NCBI GenBank assembly: GCA_021815805.1
Contig: JAKAZQ010000028.1
Location: 1 to 44,368 of the forward strand
Source: Pseudomonadota bacterium
GTDB taxonomy: Bacteria > Pseudomonadota > Gammaproteobacteria > Burkholderiales > Burkholderiaceae_C
Direction: 5' to 3'
DNA: 44,368 bases
Part shown: positions 8,722-18,400 of the stretch, piece after piece
Layout of the letters: each line of letters opens with the position of its first letter
How positions within the stretch are numbered: position 1 is the stretch's first letter
Translations under genes and position numbers: made by a program
The notes under the pieces: generated by a model
Told to the model about the DNA's origin: nothing
Databases searched by the model: none
The model's input: only the letters and a program-made list of their open reading frames with translations

Positions 8722-9696
8722 ATGAGCAAGAAAGTCTTTCTGGATTTCGAACAGCCGGTCGCCGAACTCGAAGCCAAGATCGAGGAGCTGCGCTTCGTGC
8801 AGGACGAATCGGCGGTCGACATCTCGGAGGAGATCGCGCGCCTGCAGAAGAAAAGCCAGCAACTGACCAAGGATCTCTACAGCAAGCTGAGCCCGTGGCA
8901 GGTCACGCAGATCGCACGCCATCCGCAGCGCCCGTACACGCTGGACTACGTCGCCGGGCTGTTCACCGACTTTCACGAATTGCACGGTGACCGGCATTTC
9001 GCCGACGACCTGTCGATCGTCGGCGGCATGGCCCGTTTCAACGGGCAGGCCTGCATGGTGCTCGGTCACCAGAAGGGGCGCGACACGAAGGAGCGCGCCA
9101 TGCGCAACTTCGGCATGAGCAAGCCCGAGGGGTATCGCAAGGCGCTGCGCCTGATGAAGCTGGCGGAGAAGTTCCGCCTGCCGGTGTTCACCTTCGTCGA
9201 CACACCGGGCGCCTACCCCGGCATCGACGCCGAGGAGCGCAACCAGTCCGAGGCGATCGGCCGCAACATCCTCGAGATGGCACAGCTGCAGGTGCCGATC
9301 GTGTCGACCATCATCGGCGAGGGCGGCTCGGGTGGCGCGCTGGCGATCGCCGTGGCGGACCAGGTGCTGATGCTGCAGTTCGCGGTGTACTCGGTCATCT
9401 CCCCGGAAGGTTGCGCATCGATTCTCTGGAAAAGCGCGGAGCGGGCCGCCGATGCGGCGGAAGCCCTGGGGCTCACCGCGCACCGCCTGAAGGCGCTCGG
9501 GCTGATCGACAAGATCGTCAGCGAGCCGGTCGGCGGGGCGCACCGTGATCCGCCCGCGATGCAGGCCTCGCTCAAGCGGGCGCTGGCCGAGAGCGTGCGC
9601 CAGTTCCAGGGCGTCAAGCCGGCCGAGCTGGTGCGTCAGCGCTACGAACGGCTGTGCGCGTTCGGTCGTTTCCAGGACACCAAGTCGGCGCGCTGA
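8722..9696 (+). CDS. accA: Acetyl-CoA carboxylase carboxyltransferase subunit alpha
   Basis: A 324-residue protein of normal AccA length. It forms the carboxyltransferase half of acetyl-CoA carboxylase with AccD, making malonyl-CoA for fatty acid synthesis. The N-terminus, [19 protein letters not shown], is the usual helical start. The catalytic core contains [11 protein letters not shown], the oxyanion-type [11 protein letters not shown] and [14 protein letters not shown]. The ATG is preceded by only a weak ribosome site. The 3' end overlaps the probable tilS start by 43 bp, which suggests coupled translation. Confidence 0.97.
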   Translation: MSKKVFLDFEQPVAELEAKIEELRFVQDESAVDISEEIARLQKKSQQLTKDLYSKLSPWQVTQIARHPQRPYTLDYVAGLFTDFHELHGDRHFADDLSIVGGMARFNGQACMVLGHQKGRDTKERAMRNFGMSKPEGYRKALRLMKLAEKFRLPVFTFVDTPGAYPGIDAEERNQSEAIGRNILEMAQLQVPIVSTIIGEGGSGGALAIAVADQVLMLQFAVYSVISPEGCASILWKSAERAADAAEALGLTAHRLKALGLIDKIVSEPVGGAHRDPPAMQASLKRALAESVRQFQGVKPAELVRQRYERLCAFGRFQDTKSAR

Positions 9697-10721
9697 AGCC
9701 GCCGGCGCCGGCGGCCGCCACGCGCAGCGCCGCCAGCGCGCTGCGGCGCTTCGCACGCGCCCAGGCCGACGCCGAGTGGCCGCTGCACGGATCGGCGCCG
9801 CTGGCCGTGGGTTTCAGCGGCGGCGCCGATTCGACCGCGCTGCTGCTGGCGGCACGCCGCCTGTGGCCGGGCCGGGCGCTGCTCGCGCTGCATGTGCACC
9901 ATGGGCTGCAGCCCGCCGCGGATGCGTTCGCCGAGCATGCGCTGCGCCAGTGCGCGCACTGGCAGGTGGAGTGCCGGATTCTCCCGGCGAGCGTGCGCGT
10001 CGGGCGCGGCGACAGCCTGGAGGAGCAGGCGCGGCGCGCGCGACACGCGTGCCTGCAGGCAGCCGCCCGCCGACTCGGCTGCGCGTGGCTGCTGCTGGGC
10101 CAGCACGCCGACGACCAGGCCGAGACCCTGCTCCTGGCGCTGCTGCGCGGGGCCGGTCCGGCGGGCCTGGCGGCGATGCCCGCGGTGGCGCGACGCGGCG
10201 GCGTGTGCGTGGGGCGCCCCTTGCTCGGCTGCGATGCCACGCGCCTGCGTGCCGAGCTCGACGCCGCCGGCGTGCCGTATGTACGGGATCCGATGAACGA
10301 GGATGCGTCCTTGCGACGGGTGCGCATCCGTCGCGAACTGCTTCCGGCGCTCGACGCGCTCGAGCCGGCCTGGCGTCGCACGCTGGGGCGCAGCGCGGCG
10401 CTGTGCGCGCGCGCGGCGCACGGGCTGCGGCAGCGCGCGGCCGACGATCTGCAGGCGTGTCGCGGCGCGCCGGGGTTGCGCCTGCAGGCGCTGCGCGCCC
10501 TCGATGCGGAGCGGCGCGCCGAGGTGCTGCGCGCATGGCTGCTGGAAGCGGGCTTGCGCACCAGCGCGGCGCACATCGACAACCTGTGCCGCCAGCTCGA
10601 CGCGCCGGCGCAGCGCCAGGTGCTGGTGCGCGTCGGCGCGGCGCGGCTGTGGCGGGAGCACGGATGGCTGCGCTGCAGCGCCGCGACGCCGACGACCGAC
10701 GCCACGGTGCCCAGCCTATAA
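9654..10721 (+). CDS. tilS: tRNA(Ile)-lysidine synthase
   Basis: A 355-residue N-type ATP pyrophosphatase that modifies C34 of the tRNA-Ile2 anticodon to lysidine. The PP-loop FSGGADST is at residues 54-61. [11 protein letters not shown], the [22 protein letters not shown] block and the [18 protein letters not shown] segment (a TilS hallmark) follow; a short C-terminal domain ends the protein. The only plausible start in frame is GTG 9654, inside accA, giving a 50-residue Ala-rich leader; a non-standard later start cannot be excluded. The stop codon overlaps the -10 element of the lysC promoter. Confidence 0.93.
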   Translation: MRVRSFPGHQVGALKPPAPAAATRSAASALRRFARAQADAEWPLHGSAPLAVGFSGGADSTALLLAARRLWPGRALLALHVHHGLQPAADAFAEHALRQCAHWQVECRILPASVRVGRGDSLEEQARRARHACLQAAARRLGCAWLLLGQHADDQAETLLLALLRGAGPAGLAAMPAVARRGGVCVGRPLLGCDATRLRAELDAAGVPYVRDPMNEDASLRRVRIRRELLPALDALEPAWRRTLGRSAALCARAAHGLRQRAADDLQACRGAPGLRLQALRALDAERRAEVLRAWLLEAGLRTSAAHIDNLCRQLDAPAQRQVLVRVGAARLWREHGWLRCSAATPTTDATVPSL

Positions 10722-10722
10722 T
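10717..10722 (+). promoter_or_regulatory. Candidate -10 box for lysC
   Basis: A perfect TATAAT sits across the tilS stop codon, 77 bp before the lysC ATG. The -35 region at the right distance is poor (GACCGA). If used, lysC has its own promoter and a leader of about 70 nt. Confidence 0.5.
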
Positions 10723-10798
10723 CTGCGCCTTTTGCGCGGCCGCGCGCGCCATGGCCTGGGCATGCGCGGGTTGCGGCGCAAGTTCCCCATTTTTCATC

Positions 10799-12061
10799 AT
10801 GGCGCTCATCGTCCAGAAATACGGCGGTACCTCGGTCGGCTCCGTCGAACGCATCAAGAACGTCGCACGGCGTGTGATCAAGTGGGCCGATGCCGGAAAC
10901 CAGGTGGTGGTGGTGGTGTCGGCCATGTCGGGTGAGACCAACCGGCTGCTCGCGCTGGCGCGCGAGATCCAGCCGGAGCCCGATCCGCGCGAACTCGATG
11001 TCGTGGCCGCGACCGGCGAGCAGGTGACCATCGGGTTGCTGGCGATGGCGCTCAAGGCCCTCGGGCGCGACGCGCGCAGCTACACCGGCTTCCAGGTCGG
11101 CGTGCACACCGACAGTGCGTTCACCAAGGCGCGCATCGAGTCCATCGACCAGCAGCGCTTGCGCGAGGACCTGGCGCGTGGACGCATCGTCGTCGTCGCC
11201 GGCTTCCAGGGCGTGGACGCGCAGGGCAACGTGACCACGCTGGGGCGTGGCGGCTCGGACACCTCCGGGGTCGCGCTGGCGGCCGCGCTGGGCGCCGACG
11301 AGTGCCAGATCTACACCGACGTGGACGGCGTCTACACCACCGATCCGCGGGTCGTGCCCGAGGCGTCGAAGCTGCCGTCGATCACCTTCGAGGAAATGCT
11401 CGAGATGGCGAGTCTCGGCTCGAAGGTTCTGCAGATCCGTTCCGTGGAGTTCGCCGGCAAGTACCGCGTGCGCCTGCGCGTGCTGTCGAGCCTGACGCCG
11501 TGGGACATTCCGCTGGAGCAGGAGATGCACAGCGGCACCGTGATCACTTTCGAAGAGGACCAGAAGAACATGGAACGCGCCGTGGTGTCGGGCATCGCCT
11601 TTGCCCGCGATGAGGCCAAGATCACCGTGGTCGGCGTGCCCGACCGCCCGGGGATCGCCTACCAGATCCTGAGCGCGGTCGGCCAGGCGAACATCGAAGT
11701 CGACATGATCGTGCAGAACCAGAGTGTCGACGGATTCACCGACTTTTCGTTCACCGTCGGACGCAACGATTACGCGCGCGCCCTGTCCATCCTGAAGACC
11801 GAGGTCCAGGCGCACATCGGCGCGAAGGACGTCCTCGGCGATCCGAAGGCGTGCAAGGTGTCGATCGTCGGCGTAGGCATGCGCTCCCACGCTGGCGTGG
11901 CCAGCACGATGTTCCGCACGTTGTCGGAGGAAGGCATCAACATCCAGATGATCTCGACCTCGGAGATCAAGGTCTCCGTGCTCATCGACGAGAAGTACCT
12001 GGAACTGGCCGTGCGCGCGTTGCACCGCGTGTTCGATCTCGACGCGCCGGCCGCCGACTGA
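10799..12061 (+). CDS. lysC: Aspartate kinase
   Basis: A 420-residue aspartokinase catalysing the first step from aspartate to lysine, threonine, methionine and diaminopimelate. The start ALIVQKYGGTSVGSVERIKN is diagnostic. Other blocks are VVVVSAMSGETNRL, ATGEQVTIGLLA, TLGRGGSDTSGVALAAAL and the DVDGVYTTDPR segment. Two ACT domains follow (from about residue 265), with GIAYQILSAVGQANIEVDMI and MRSHAGVASTMFRTLSEEGINIQMISTSEIKVS, so feedback control is expected. The length is that of the monofunctional class. The chosen ATG begins directly at the family N-terminus. In many Burkholderiales a serine tRNA follows; here the next gene is a convergent sensor kinase. Confidence 0.97.
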   Translation: MALIVQKYGGTSVGSVERIKNVARRVIKWADAGNQVVVVVSAMSGETNRLLALAREIQPEPDPRELDVVAATGEQVTIGLLAMALKALGRDARSYTGFQVGVHTDSAFTKARIESIDQQRLREDLARGRIVVVAGFQGVDAQGNVTTLGRGGSDTSGVALAAALGADECQIYTDVDGVYTTDPRVVPEASKLPSITFEEMLEMASLGSKVLQIRSVEFAGKYRVRLRVLSSLTPWDIPLEQEMHSGTVITFEEDQKNMERAVVSGIAFARDEAKITVVGVPDRPGIAYQILSAVGQANIEVDMIVQNQSVDGFTDFSFTVGRNDYARALSILKTEVQAHIGAKDVLGDPKACKVSIVGVGMRSHAGVASTMFRTLSEEGINIQMISTSEIKVSVLIDEKYLELAVRALHRVFDLDAPAAD

Positions 12062-12094
12062 GCCTGCGCGATCCGGCAGGCGCGTCGGCAGGCC

Positions 12095-13414
12095 TCATCC
12101 TGCGGGCGTCGCCGCAGCGCGCGGGAAGCGCACGCGCACGCGCAGGCCGCCGAGCGGGGAATCCAGCAGTTCCACCTGCGCGGCGCTGCGCTCGGCGACA
12201 CTGCGCACGATCGCCAGACCGAGCCCGCTGCCGCCCGGCGGCGCGTCGGCGCGCCGGTAGAAGCGGTCGAACACGCGCGGGCGCTCGGACGCCGGGATGC
12301 CGGGGCCGGAGTCGTCCACCTCCAGGATGGCATGGGCGCCCTCCGCACGCACGCGCACGTCGACGCGCGCATCGCGAGGACAGTAGCGCACCGCGTTGTC
12401 GAGCAGGTTGCGCGCCAGCATGCGCAGGCCGTTGGGCGGCGCCGTCACCAGCAGTTCCTCGGCCTGCTCGAGGCCGGCGTCGATGCCGCGCGATTGCGCC
12501 AGTTCCACGGTGTCGTTCAGGGCCTGGCGCGCGGCATCGGTGAGCGACGTGGCGGCCGCCGGCTCGCGCCCGCCGGAGTCGGCGCGCGCCAGCGCCAGCA
12601 GTTGCTCCACGAGATGCGTGGCGCGGTCGATGCCGGCGTCCAGCCGATGCGCTGCGAGGCGGCGGGCCGTGTCGTCCGGGGCCCGTGCCAGCATCTGCAA
12701 CTGCAGTTTCAGGGCCGCCAGCGGCGAGCGCAGTTCGTGCGCGGCATCGGCGACGAACATCTGCTGCGCGTCGAATGCCTGGCGGGTGCGCGCGAACAGG
12801 CCGTTCATGGCACGCACCACCGGTTGCATCTCCAGCATCACGGCGCGCGGGTCGAGCGGGTCGAAGGAGGTCGCGGCACGGTTCTCGAGTTCGGTGGACA
12901 GCGCGCGCAGCGGTCCGAGCGAACGCCGCACCACCCAGGCCACGACCAGCAGCAGCAGGGGCGCGATCAGCAGCATCGGCCAGACCGAGTTGAGGGCGAA
13001 GGTCAGGGCCAGCGCGCGCCGGCTGCGCAGCGGCTGCGCCACCTGGATGGTGCGCCCGCCGGCCTGCATCGAGAACACGCGCCAGCGCTGATGGTTCACG
13101 TCGGCATTCGCGTAGCCCAGCACGGCCTGGTCGGGAAGTTCCACGCGCGGGCGCGACACGTAGATGCGCTGTCCGTCCGGAGCCCAGACCTGGAACACGT
13201 AGTCCAGGTTGTCGCGAGGATGCCCGCGCGGGCCGAAGCCGGGAAGTCCGAGCTCGCCGGTGGCCAGCGACAGTGCGATCTGCTGCAGGTGATAGTCGAA
13301 CACCGCGTCGGCTTCGTGCATGGCGTTGCGGAACACCGCGGTCGCCTGCACCAGCGCCGCCGTCAGCACGGCCGCGGTGAGCAGGACCAGAAGCTTCGTG
13401 CGCAGCGACTTCAC
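12095..13414 (-). CDS. Sensor histidine kinase, QseC-like
   Basis: A 439-residue membrane kinase. TM1 is at residues 8-27. A periplasmic domain spans about 28-137, TM2 is at about 138-162, and a HAMP-like linker follows. The phosphoacceptor is H226 in AAHELRSPLAALK. The N-box is NLLDNAVRYCP, with ATP-lid motifs DDSGPGIP and GGSGLGLAIV. It probably phosphorylates the regulator encoded just upstream. It begins at a GTG that overlaps the regulator stop by 4 bp (GTGA), which decides the start. The architecture resembles QseC/PmrB kinases; the signal sensed cannot be told. It is convergent with lysC, with 33 bp between the stops. Confidence 0.92.
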   Translation of the reverse strand: MKSLRTKLLVLLTAAVLTAALVQATAVFRNAMHEADAVFDYHLQQIALSLATGELGLPGFGPRGHPRDNLDYVFQVWAPDGQRIYVSRPRVELPDQAVLGYANADVNHQRWRVFSMQAGGRTIQVAQPLRSRRALALTFALNSVWPMLLIAPLLLLVVAWVVRRSLGPLRALSTELENRAATSFDPLDPRAVMLEMQPVVRAMNGLFARTRQAFDAQQMFVADAAHELRSPLAALKLQLQMLARAPDDTARRLAAHRLDAGIDRATHLVEQLLALARADSGGREPAAATSLTDAARQALNDTVELAQSRGIDAGLEQAEELLVTAPPNGLRMLARNLLDNAVRYCPRDARVDVRVRAEGAHAILEVDDSGPGIPASERPRVFDRFYRRADAPPGGSGLGLAIVRSVAERSAAQVELLDSPLGGLRVRVRFPRAAATPAG

Positions 13415-14085
13415 GCGTCTTCCTCCTCCTCGCGCGCCAGCACGTAGCCCATGCCGCGGATATTGCGTATGAACTCGGCGCCGAGCTTCTTGCGCAGGCT
13501 GTGCACGTACACCTCGACGGCATTGCTGGAGATCTCGTCCTTCCACCCGTACAGCTTCTCCTCCAGCTGGGCACGCGACAGGATCACGCCCGGGCGGCGC
13601 ATCAGGGCCTCGAGCACCGCCCACTCGCGCTGCGAGAGGGTCAGCGGCCTGCCGTCGAGCGTAGCCTCGTGGGTGGCCGGGTTCAGGCGCACGCCGCGGT
13701 GCTGCAGCGCGGGCTCCGCGCGCCCCGCGGCGCGGCGCAACAGGGCGCGGATGCGCGCCTGCAGTTCGCTCAGGTCGTACGGCTTGAGAAGATAGTCGTC
13801 GGCGCCGGCGTCGAGTCCGCGGATGCGCTCGTCGACGGCGTCGCGGGCGGTGACGATGAGCACCGGCGTGCGGTCGTGGCGCTCGCGCGCCGCCTTCAGC
13901 ACCTGCAGGCCGTCGCGCGACGGCAGGCCGAGGTCGAGCAGCACGAGGTCGTACTGCTCGGCGCTCCAGGCGGTGTCGGCGGCGCGTCCGTCGCGCACCC
14001 AGTCCACGGCATAGCCCTCGGCGCGCAAGGCGTCGAGCACGCTCTCGCCGATCATCGGGTCGTCCTCCACCAGGAGCAGTCGCAT
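13411..14085 (-). CDS. OmpR/PhoB-family response regulator, QseB-like
   Basis: A 224-residue two-domain regulator. The receiver domain has the acidic pocket VEDDP and phosphoacceptor D51 in LLDLGLP, with the switch Lys in LLKPYDL. The C-terminal winged helix includes LTLSQREWAVLEALMRRPG and SSNAVEVYVHSLRKKLG...IRGMGYVL, typical of the OmpR family and close to the QseB/PmrA type. It is the first gene of the pair with the kinase, with which it overlaps. A purine-rich site (GAGGAAACG) precedes the ATG. It is divergent from the quinone oxidoreductase gene; the 157-bp spacer holds palindromes and a direct repeat that could be its own binding sites. Confidence 0.93.
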   Translation of the reverse strand: MRLLLVEDDPMIGESVLDALRAEGYAVDWVRDGRAADTAWSAEQYDLVLLDLGLPSRDGLQVLKAARERHDRTPVLIVTARDAVDERIRGLDAGADDYLLKPYDLSELQARIRALLRRAAGRAEPALQHRGVRLNPATHEATLDGRPLTLSQREWAVLEALMRRPGVILSRAQLEEKLYGWKDEISSNAVEVYVHSLRKKLGAEFIRNIRGMGYVLAREEEEDA

Positions 14086-14152
14086 CGGGTCGTTTCCTCG
14101 CTTCAGGCCGCGCCGCCGCGGGCACCGGCGCGGCTGCAGCGCGCCGCTGGAA

Positions 14153-14225
14153 TGTGCACAATTGTCGCCTGTCGCGCGTGCGACCTGGCGTCGTACGCTT
14201 TCACGTTCAAGTTTTCACGTTCAAG
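14153..14225. promoter_or_regulatory. Palindromes and 13-bp direct repeat in divergent spacer
   Basis: Two overlapping palindromes, TGTGCACA (14153-14160) and ACAATTGT (14158-14165), are followed by two copies of TTTCACGTTCAAG (14199-14211 and 14213-14225) spaced by a single base. They lie between the response regulator and qor starts. Direct repeats of roughly this spacing are typical OmpR-family binding sites, so autoregulation or control of qor is a reasonable inference, not shown. Confidence 0.5.
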
Positions 14226-14242
14226 AAACCTGGAGATTCCCG

Positions 14243-15217
14243 ATGACACACGCCATCCGCATCGAACGCACGGGGGGACCGGAGGTGCTGCAGTGGCAGC
14301 AGGTCGCTGTCGGTGATCCCGGTCCGGGCGAGGTGCGCGTGCGCAACGTCGCGGTGGGCGTCAATTTCATCGACGTGTACCACCGTACCGGACTGTATCC
14401 GCTGTCCCTGCCCGCCGGCATCGGGCTGGAGGGCGCCGGCGTGATCGAGGCGCTGGGCGACGACGTGCGGGAATTCCGTGTCGGTGACCGCGTGGCGTAC
14501 TGCCACGGGCCCACCGGCGCCTATGCCGAGGCGCGTGTCATGCCGGCACGCGTGCTCGTGAAGCTGCCCGAGTCGATCGCCTTCGAGATTGCGGCGGCGA
14601 TGATGCTCAAGGGCCTGACGGTGCAGTTCCTGCTGCGCCGCACGCGGCGTCTGCAGGCCGGCGACGTGGCGCTGTTCCACGCCGCCGCCGGCGGCGTCGG
14701 TCTGCTCGCCGGGCAGTGGGCGCGCGCGCTGGGCGTGCAACTCATCGGCACCGCCGGCAGCGACGACAAGTGCCGCCTGGCGCTCGAGCACGGATATGCC
14801 CATTGCATCAACTATCGCACCGAGGATCTGGTCTCCAGGGTCAGGGAAATCACCGGCGGCAAGGGCGTGTCGGTGGTCTACGACTCGGTCGGGCGCGATA
14901 CCTGGGAGCGCTCGCTCGGCTGCCTGCAGCCTTTCGGCCTGATGGTCAGTTTCGGCAACGCTTCGGGCCCGGTGCCGCCGGTCACGCTGGGCGATCTCGC
15001 GGCGCGCGGCTCGCTGTACGTCACGCGCCCGACCCTGATGACCCACCTGGCGCAGCGCGACACGCAACTCGAGATGGCCGCCGAGCTGTTCGATGTCGTC
15101 GGCTCGGGCCAGGTGTCGCCCGTCATCGGCCAGCGTTTCGCGTTGCGCGAGGCCGCCGACGCACACCGCGCGCTGGAGTCCCGCTCGACCACCGGAAGCA
15201 TCGTGCTGCAACCCTGA
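14243..15217 (+). CDS. NADPH:quinone oxidoreductase (zeta-crystallin type)
   Basis: A 324-residue zinc-independent MDR-family enzyme, the length of E. coli QorA. MTHAIRIERTGGPEVL starts the protein, GVNFIDVYHRTGLYP forms the quinone-site region, and LFHAAAGGVGLLAGQWARALG (about 135-155) is the NADPH Rossmann motif with an AAxGGVG signature. It reduces quinones by one electron or acts on related enones. The start is set by a ribosome site (GGAG, 7 nt upstream). It is divergent from the two-component genes and 225 bp upstream of the autotransporter. The family also contains alkenal reductases, so the substrate is not certain. Confidence 0.9.
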   Translation: MTHAIRIERTGGPEVLQWQQVAVGDPGPGEVRVRNVAVGVNFIDVYHRTGLYPLSLPAGIGLEGAGVIEALGDDVREFRVGDRVAYCHGPTGAYAEARVMPARVLVKLPESIAFEIAAAMMLKGLTVQFLLRRTRRLQAGDVALFHAAAGGVGLLAGQWARALGVQLIGTAGSDDKCRLALEHGYAHCINYRTEDLVSRVREITGGKGVSVVYDSVGRDTWERSLGCLQPFGLMVSFGNASGPVPPVTLGDLAARGSLYVTRPTLMTHLAQRDTQLEMAAELFDVVGSGQVSPVIGQRFALREAADAHRALESRSTTGSIVLQP

Positions 15218-15442
15218 GCCTGGCGCCGGCGCGGCAGGCATCCCCGCAACCGCAGCGCCGCCAACCGCATCGCCGTGAACCGGATCGTCTTGGCATTCCC
15301 GGCTTCGCGGGCAAATTGCGCGCCGCGCGACAGCGCAGGGCGCACGCCCTAAGCTGATCCGACGGGTGCAGGACGTGCGGGTTTCGATGGCACGGCAACT
15401 GGCACGGCGTCTGGCGCGGCGTTTCGCAGCGGTTCCTGCGGC

Positions 15443-18400
15443 ATGTCGGCACCCTTCGGGCATGCCGCCCGCCAGATGCACAGACGGGCGACGGTCATGG
15501 GGCAAGCAGACGGTGTGGGGCGCGGCTGTGTGGGGCGTGGCGTGGCGCGGCGGCGTTGGCGCGGGGCGGTGGTCGTGGCCTCGATGGCCGGCTTGTCCGG
15601 AGCGCCCGAGGCGGGAGCCGTAGACGCGAGAGCCGTAGAGGCGCCAGAGGCGCGAGCAGCCGAGGCGGTCGCCGCAGGTGTGGTGGCGCAAGGCGCCGAC
15701 GGCGCGCGCGGGCAGGATTTCGTGCAGTGCCTGTCGCGCCCGGGCCAGGCGGGTTGCAAGGTCCCCCCCTACGCGGTGGAGGCCACGGTTCCCGGAGTGG
15801 TTCCGGTGTCCGCCAGCATCTTCGGCGCCTCCGGCGGCGAGGGCTACGTCGCTCACGCGAACCAGATCATCGACACCGTGCGCGGTGGCAACGGAGGTCG
15901 CGCGGGCGACAATCTGGGCTTGCCCGACGCCTCGGTGCGCTACATCGCGCCGCAGTCCTTCGAGGGGGCGCCGGGAGGCGATGGAGGGCTCGGCCTGCGC
16001 GCCTGTGCAGGCGCCGTGATCGCCAACAAGGGCAGCATCCGCGGCGGGTCCGGCGGCGACGGCGGAGCCGCCGGATCCTTCGCCGGCCACTCCGGCGTCG
16101 GCGGAAACGGCGGCGCCGGCGCTCCGGCGCTGCGCGGTTCGGGCTTCGTGCTCGACAATGAAGGCGTGATCCGCGGCGGTGCCGGCGGCGCCGCCGGGGC
16201 CACGCCGGCGGGCGGCATCGTCGGCTACATCAATCCGGCCGATTTCGACTATACCGGGCGCCTTCCGCCGCTGGCCCAGGGGCGGGGCGGCGCCGCGGCA
16301 CCGGCGATCGTCGCCGGCGGCGGCGCGACCATCGTCAACCACGGCACCATCTCCAGCGGCGGGCCGGGGGCCGGCGCCATCGAGTTCGTCGACGCTGGCA
16401 ACATCCTGGCCGTGACGCCGGGCTCCGAGATCCACGGCGAGATTCGCGGCTCCGCCGGCAACCTCCTGCGACTCACCGGCCGCGGCGCCGCGGCGCTGGA
16501 TCTGTCCTCCGGCGCGCAGTACGCCGGCTTTGCCGGCGTCGACGTCGTCGGTGCGACCTGGACCCTGCAAGGCGCGAGCCACGACGACATCCCGTGGTCG
16601 CTGCGCGGTGGCGTGCTGCAACTCGCGTCGAGCGCACCACTGGGCGGTGCCGCCTTGCGCATCGATGGCGGCACGTTGCGCGCGCTGGGCGACCTGCAGA
16701 TCCGCCAGGCGCTGCAGCTCGACGGCCGCGCGCATATCGACAACGGCGGCCATGCGCTGCGGCTCGACGGGCCGTCACGCGGCAACGGCGAGCTGGTGCT
16801 GCGCGGCGGCGGCGTGACCACGCTGGCCAACGTCGCCAACCGCCATGCCGGAGGCACGACGGTGCTGGGCGGAAGCACGCTGCGCGTGGTCTCCGAGGCC
16901 GCGCTCGGACCCGGTCCGCTGCGCCTGCAGGCGAGCGCCGACCAGCCGGCCGGGCTGCTCGTCGCAGCGCCTGCGCGCCCGCGCGCGGCCCGCAGCTTCG
17001 TCCGTGACATCGAACTCGTCGGCGGGCGCGGCCTGGTCGACAACGACGGACAGGCCTTGCGCCTCGACGGGGCAATGCACGGTGCCGGCACGCTGGAACT
17101 CGCGGGAGGCGGTGTGACGGAGCTGACCAATGCGGCCAACGATCACCGCGGTGGCACCCGCATCGCGGCCGGCAGCACGGCGCGCCTGCTGGCGCGCGAG
17201 CCGCTCGGCGGCGGCAGGCTGACGCTGGCCGGCACGCCGGCGGCGCCCGCGGTGCTGCGGGTCGACGCCGATGTGCATCTGACGCAGCCGCTGCGCCTGG
17301 CCGGCGACGGCGGCGTGCTGCACAACGACGGGCATGTCGTGCGCGTGGCCGGAGCGCTCGACGGTCGTGGCGCGCTCGTGCTGAGCGGCAACGGCCTGAC
17401 CTGTCTCGACGCCGCCGCCAGCACCCACCGCGGCGGTACGCAGGTCGGACCCGGCGCCACGCTGCAGATCGCATCCGGCAGGGTGCTGGGCCGCGGCGCC
17501 CTGCGCCTGCACGGTGTGCCTCAGCGCGCCACGCTGCGCTCGTCCGCCGACACCACGCTGGCGGTTCCGGTGCATCTCGCCGGCGATGCGCGCGTCACGG
17601 TCGCGCCGGCAACCACACTGGCCATGACCGGGGGGCTGTTCGACGCAGGATCCGACGCCACGGCACTTGTCGTCGACGGCGGCGGCACGCTGCGCCTGGA
17701 CGCGCCCAGCGGCTACCGCGGCGCCACGACCGTGCAGCCCGGCACCTGGCTCGCGCTCGGGCCGCACGGCAGCGTCGCGAGCTTCTCGACGCTGCGCAAC
17801 CAGGGCGTGCTGGACCTGCGCGCAGCGGGCGCTGCGCCGACGCTGCAGGGATCGCTGCTGCAGGATGCATCGGCCGCGCTGCTGCTGCCGTTGCGCCCAG
17901 GCCAGGGCCCGGGCCTGGACATCGCCGGCGCGGCGCGCGTTGACGGCCTGCTGGTGCTGCTGCCGCAGGCTGGCAGCTACCGGCCCGGGCGCGTCGTAGT
18001 GCTGCGCGCGCAGCAGGGCCTGGAGGCAAACCTGCGTTCCTGCGCGGTGCCCGGCCTGAGCGCCTTCACGCCGTTGCGGCCGGCCTTTTCCCGGGACGCG
18101 TACGCGCTGTATCTCGATCTCAGCGCGGACGGCCTGATCGACGAGGCGCTGGCCGGCAGCCTGCCGGCGCTGCGCGCGGTGTTGCGCGGCAGTGCATCCG
18201 GACTCGCCGGGCTGGCACGCCGCGACTGTCCGGTGTTCGACGCGCACGGCCTGTGCGTGGCGGTCGGAGGCGGTCAGACCGTACTGGGCGCAAACGGTCC
18301 GCGCACCGACTTCACGCTGCTCGAGGCGGGCTGGCGCGTCGCCCCGAGCCTGCATCTGTCGGCCTGGCTGCAGCAACCGCTGAACCAGCGCATCGGCAGC

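Noticed and set aside
12062-12094. tRNA gene after lysC, as often found in Burkholderiales
   Set aside because: Only 33 bp separate the two convergent stops; there is no room for a tRNA and no clover-leaf sequence, just a 6-bp inverted repeat.
14207-16753. Very long minus-strand open frame (848 codons) across qor and the autotransporter
   Set aside because: It is antisense to two well-supported genes, has Ala/Arg/Gly-biased composition and no recognisable motif. Such frames are common in DNA with this GC content.
15556-17474. Gly/Asp repeats as a possible CRISPR or DNA repeat array
   Set aside because: The periodicity is at protein level (beta-strand and Gly-rich repeats); no identical DNA repeats with unique spacers are present.
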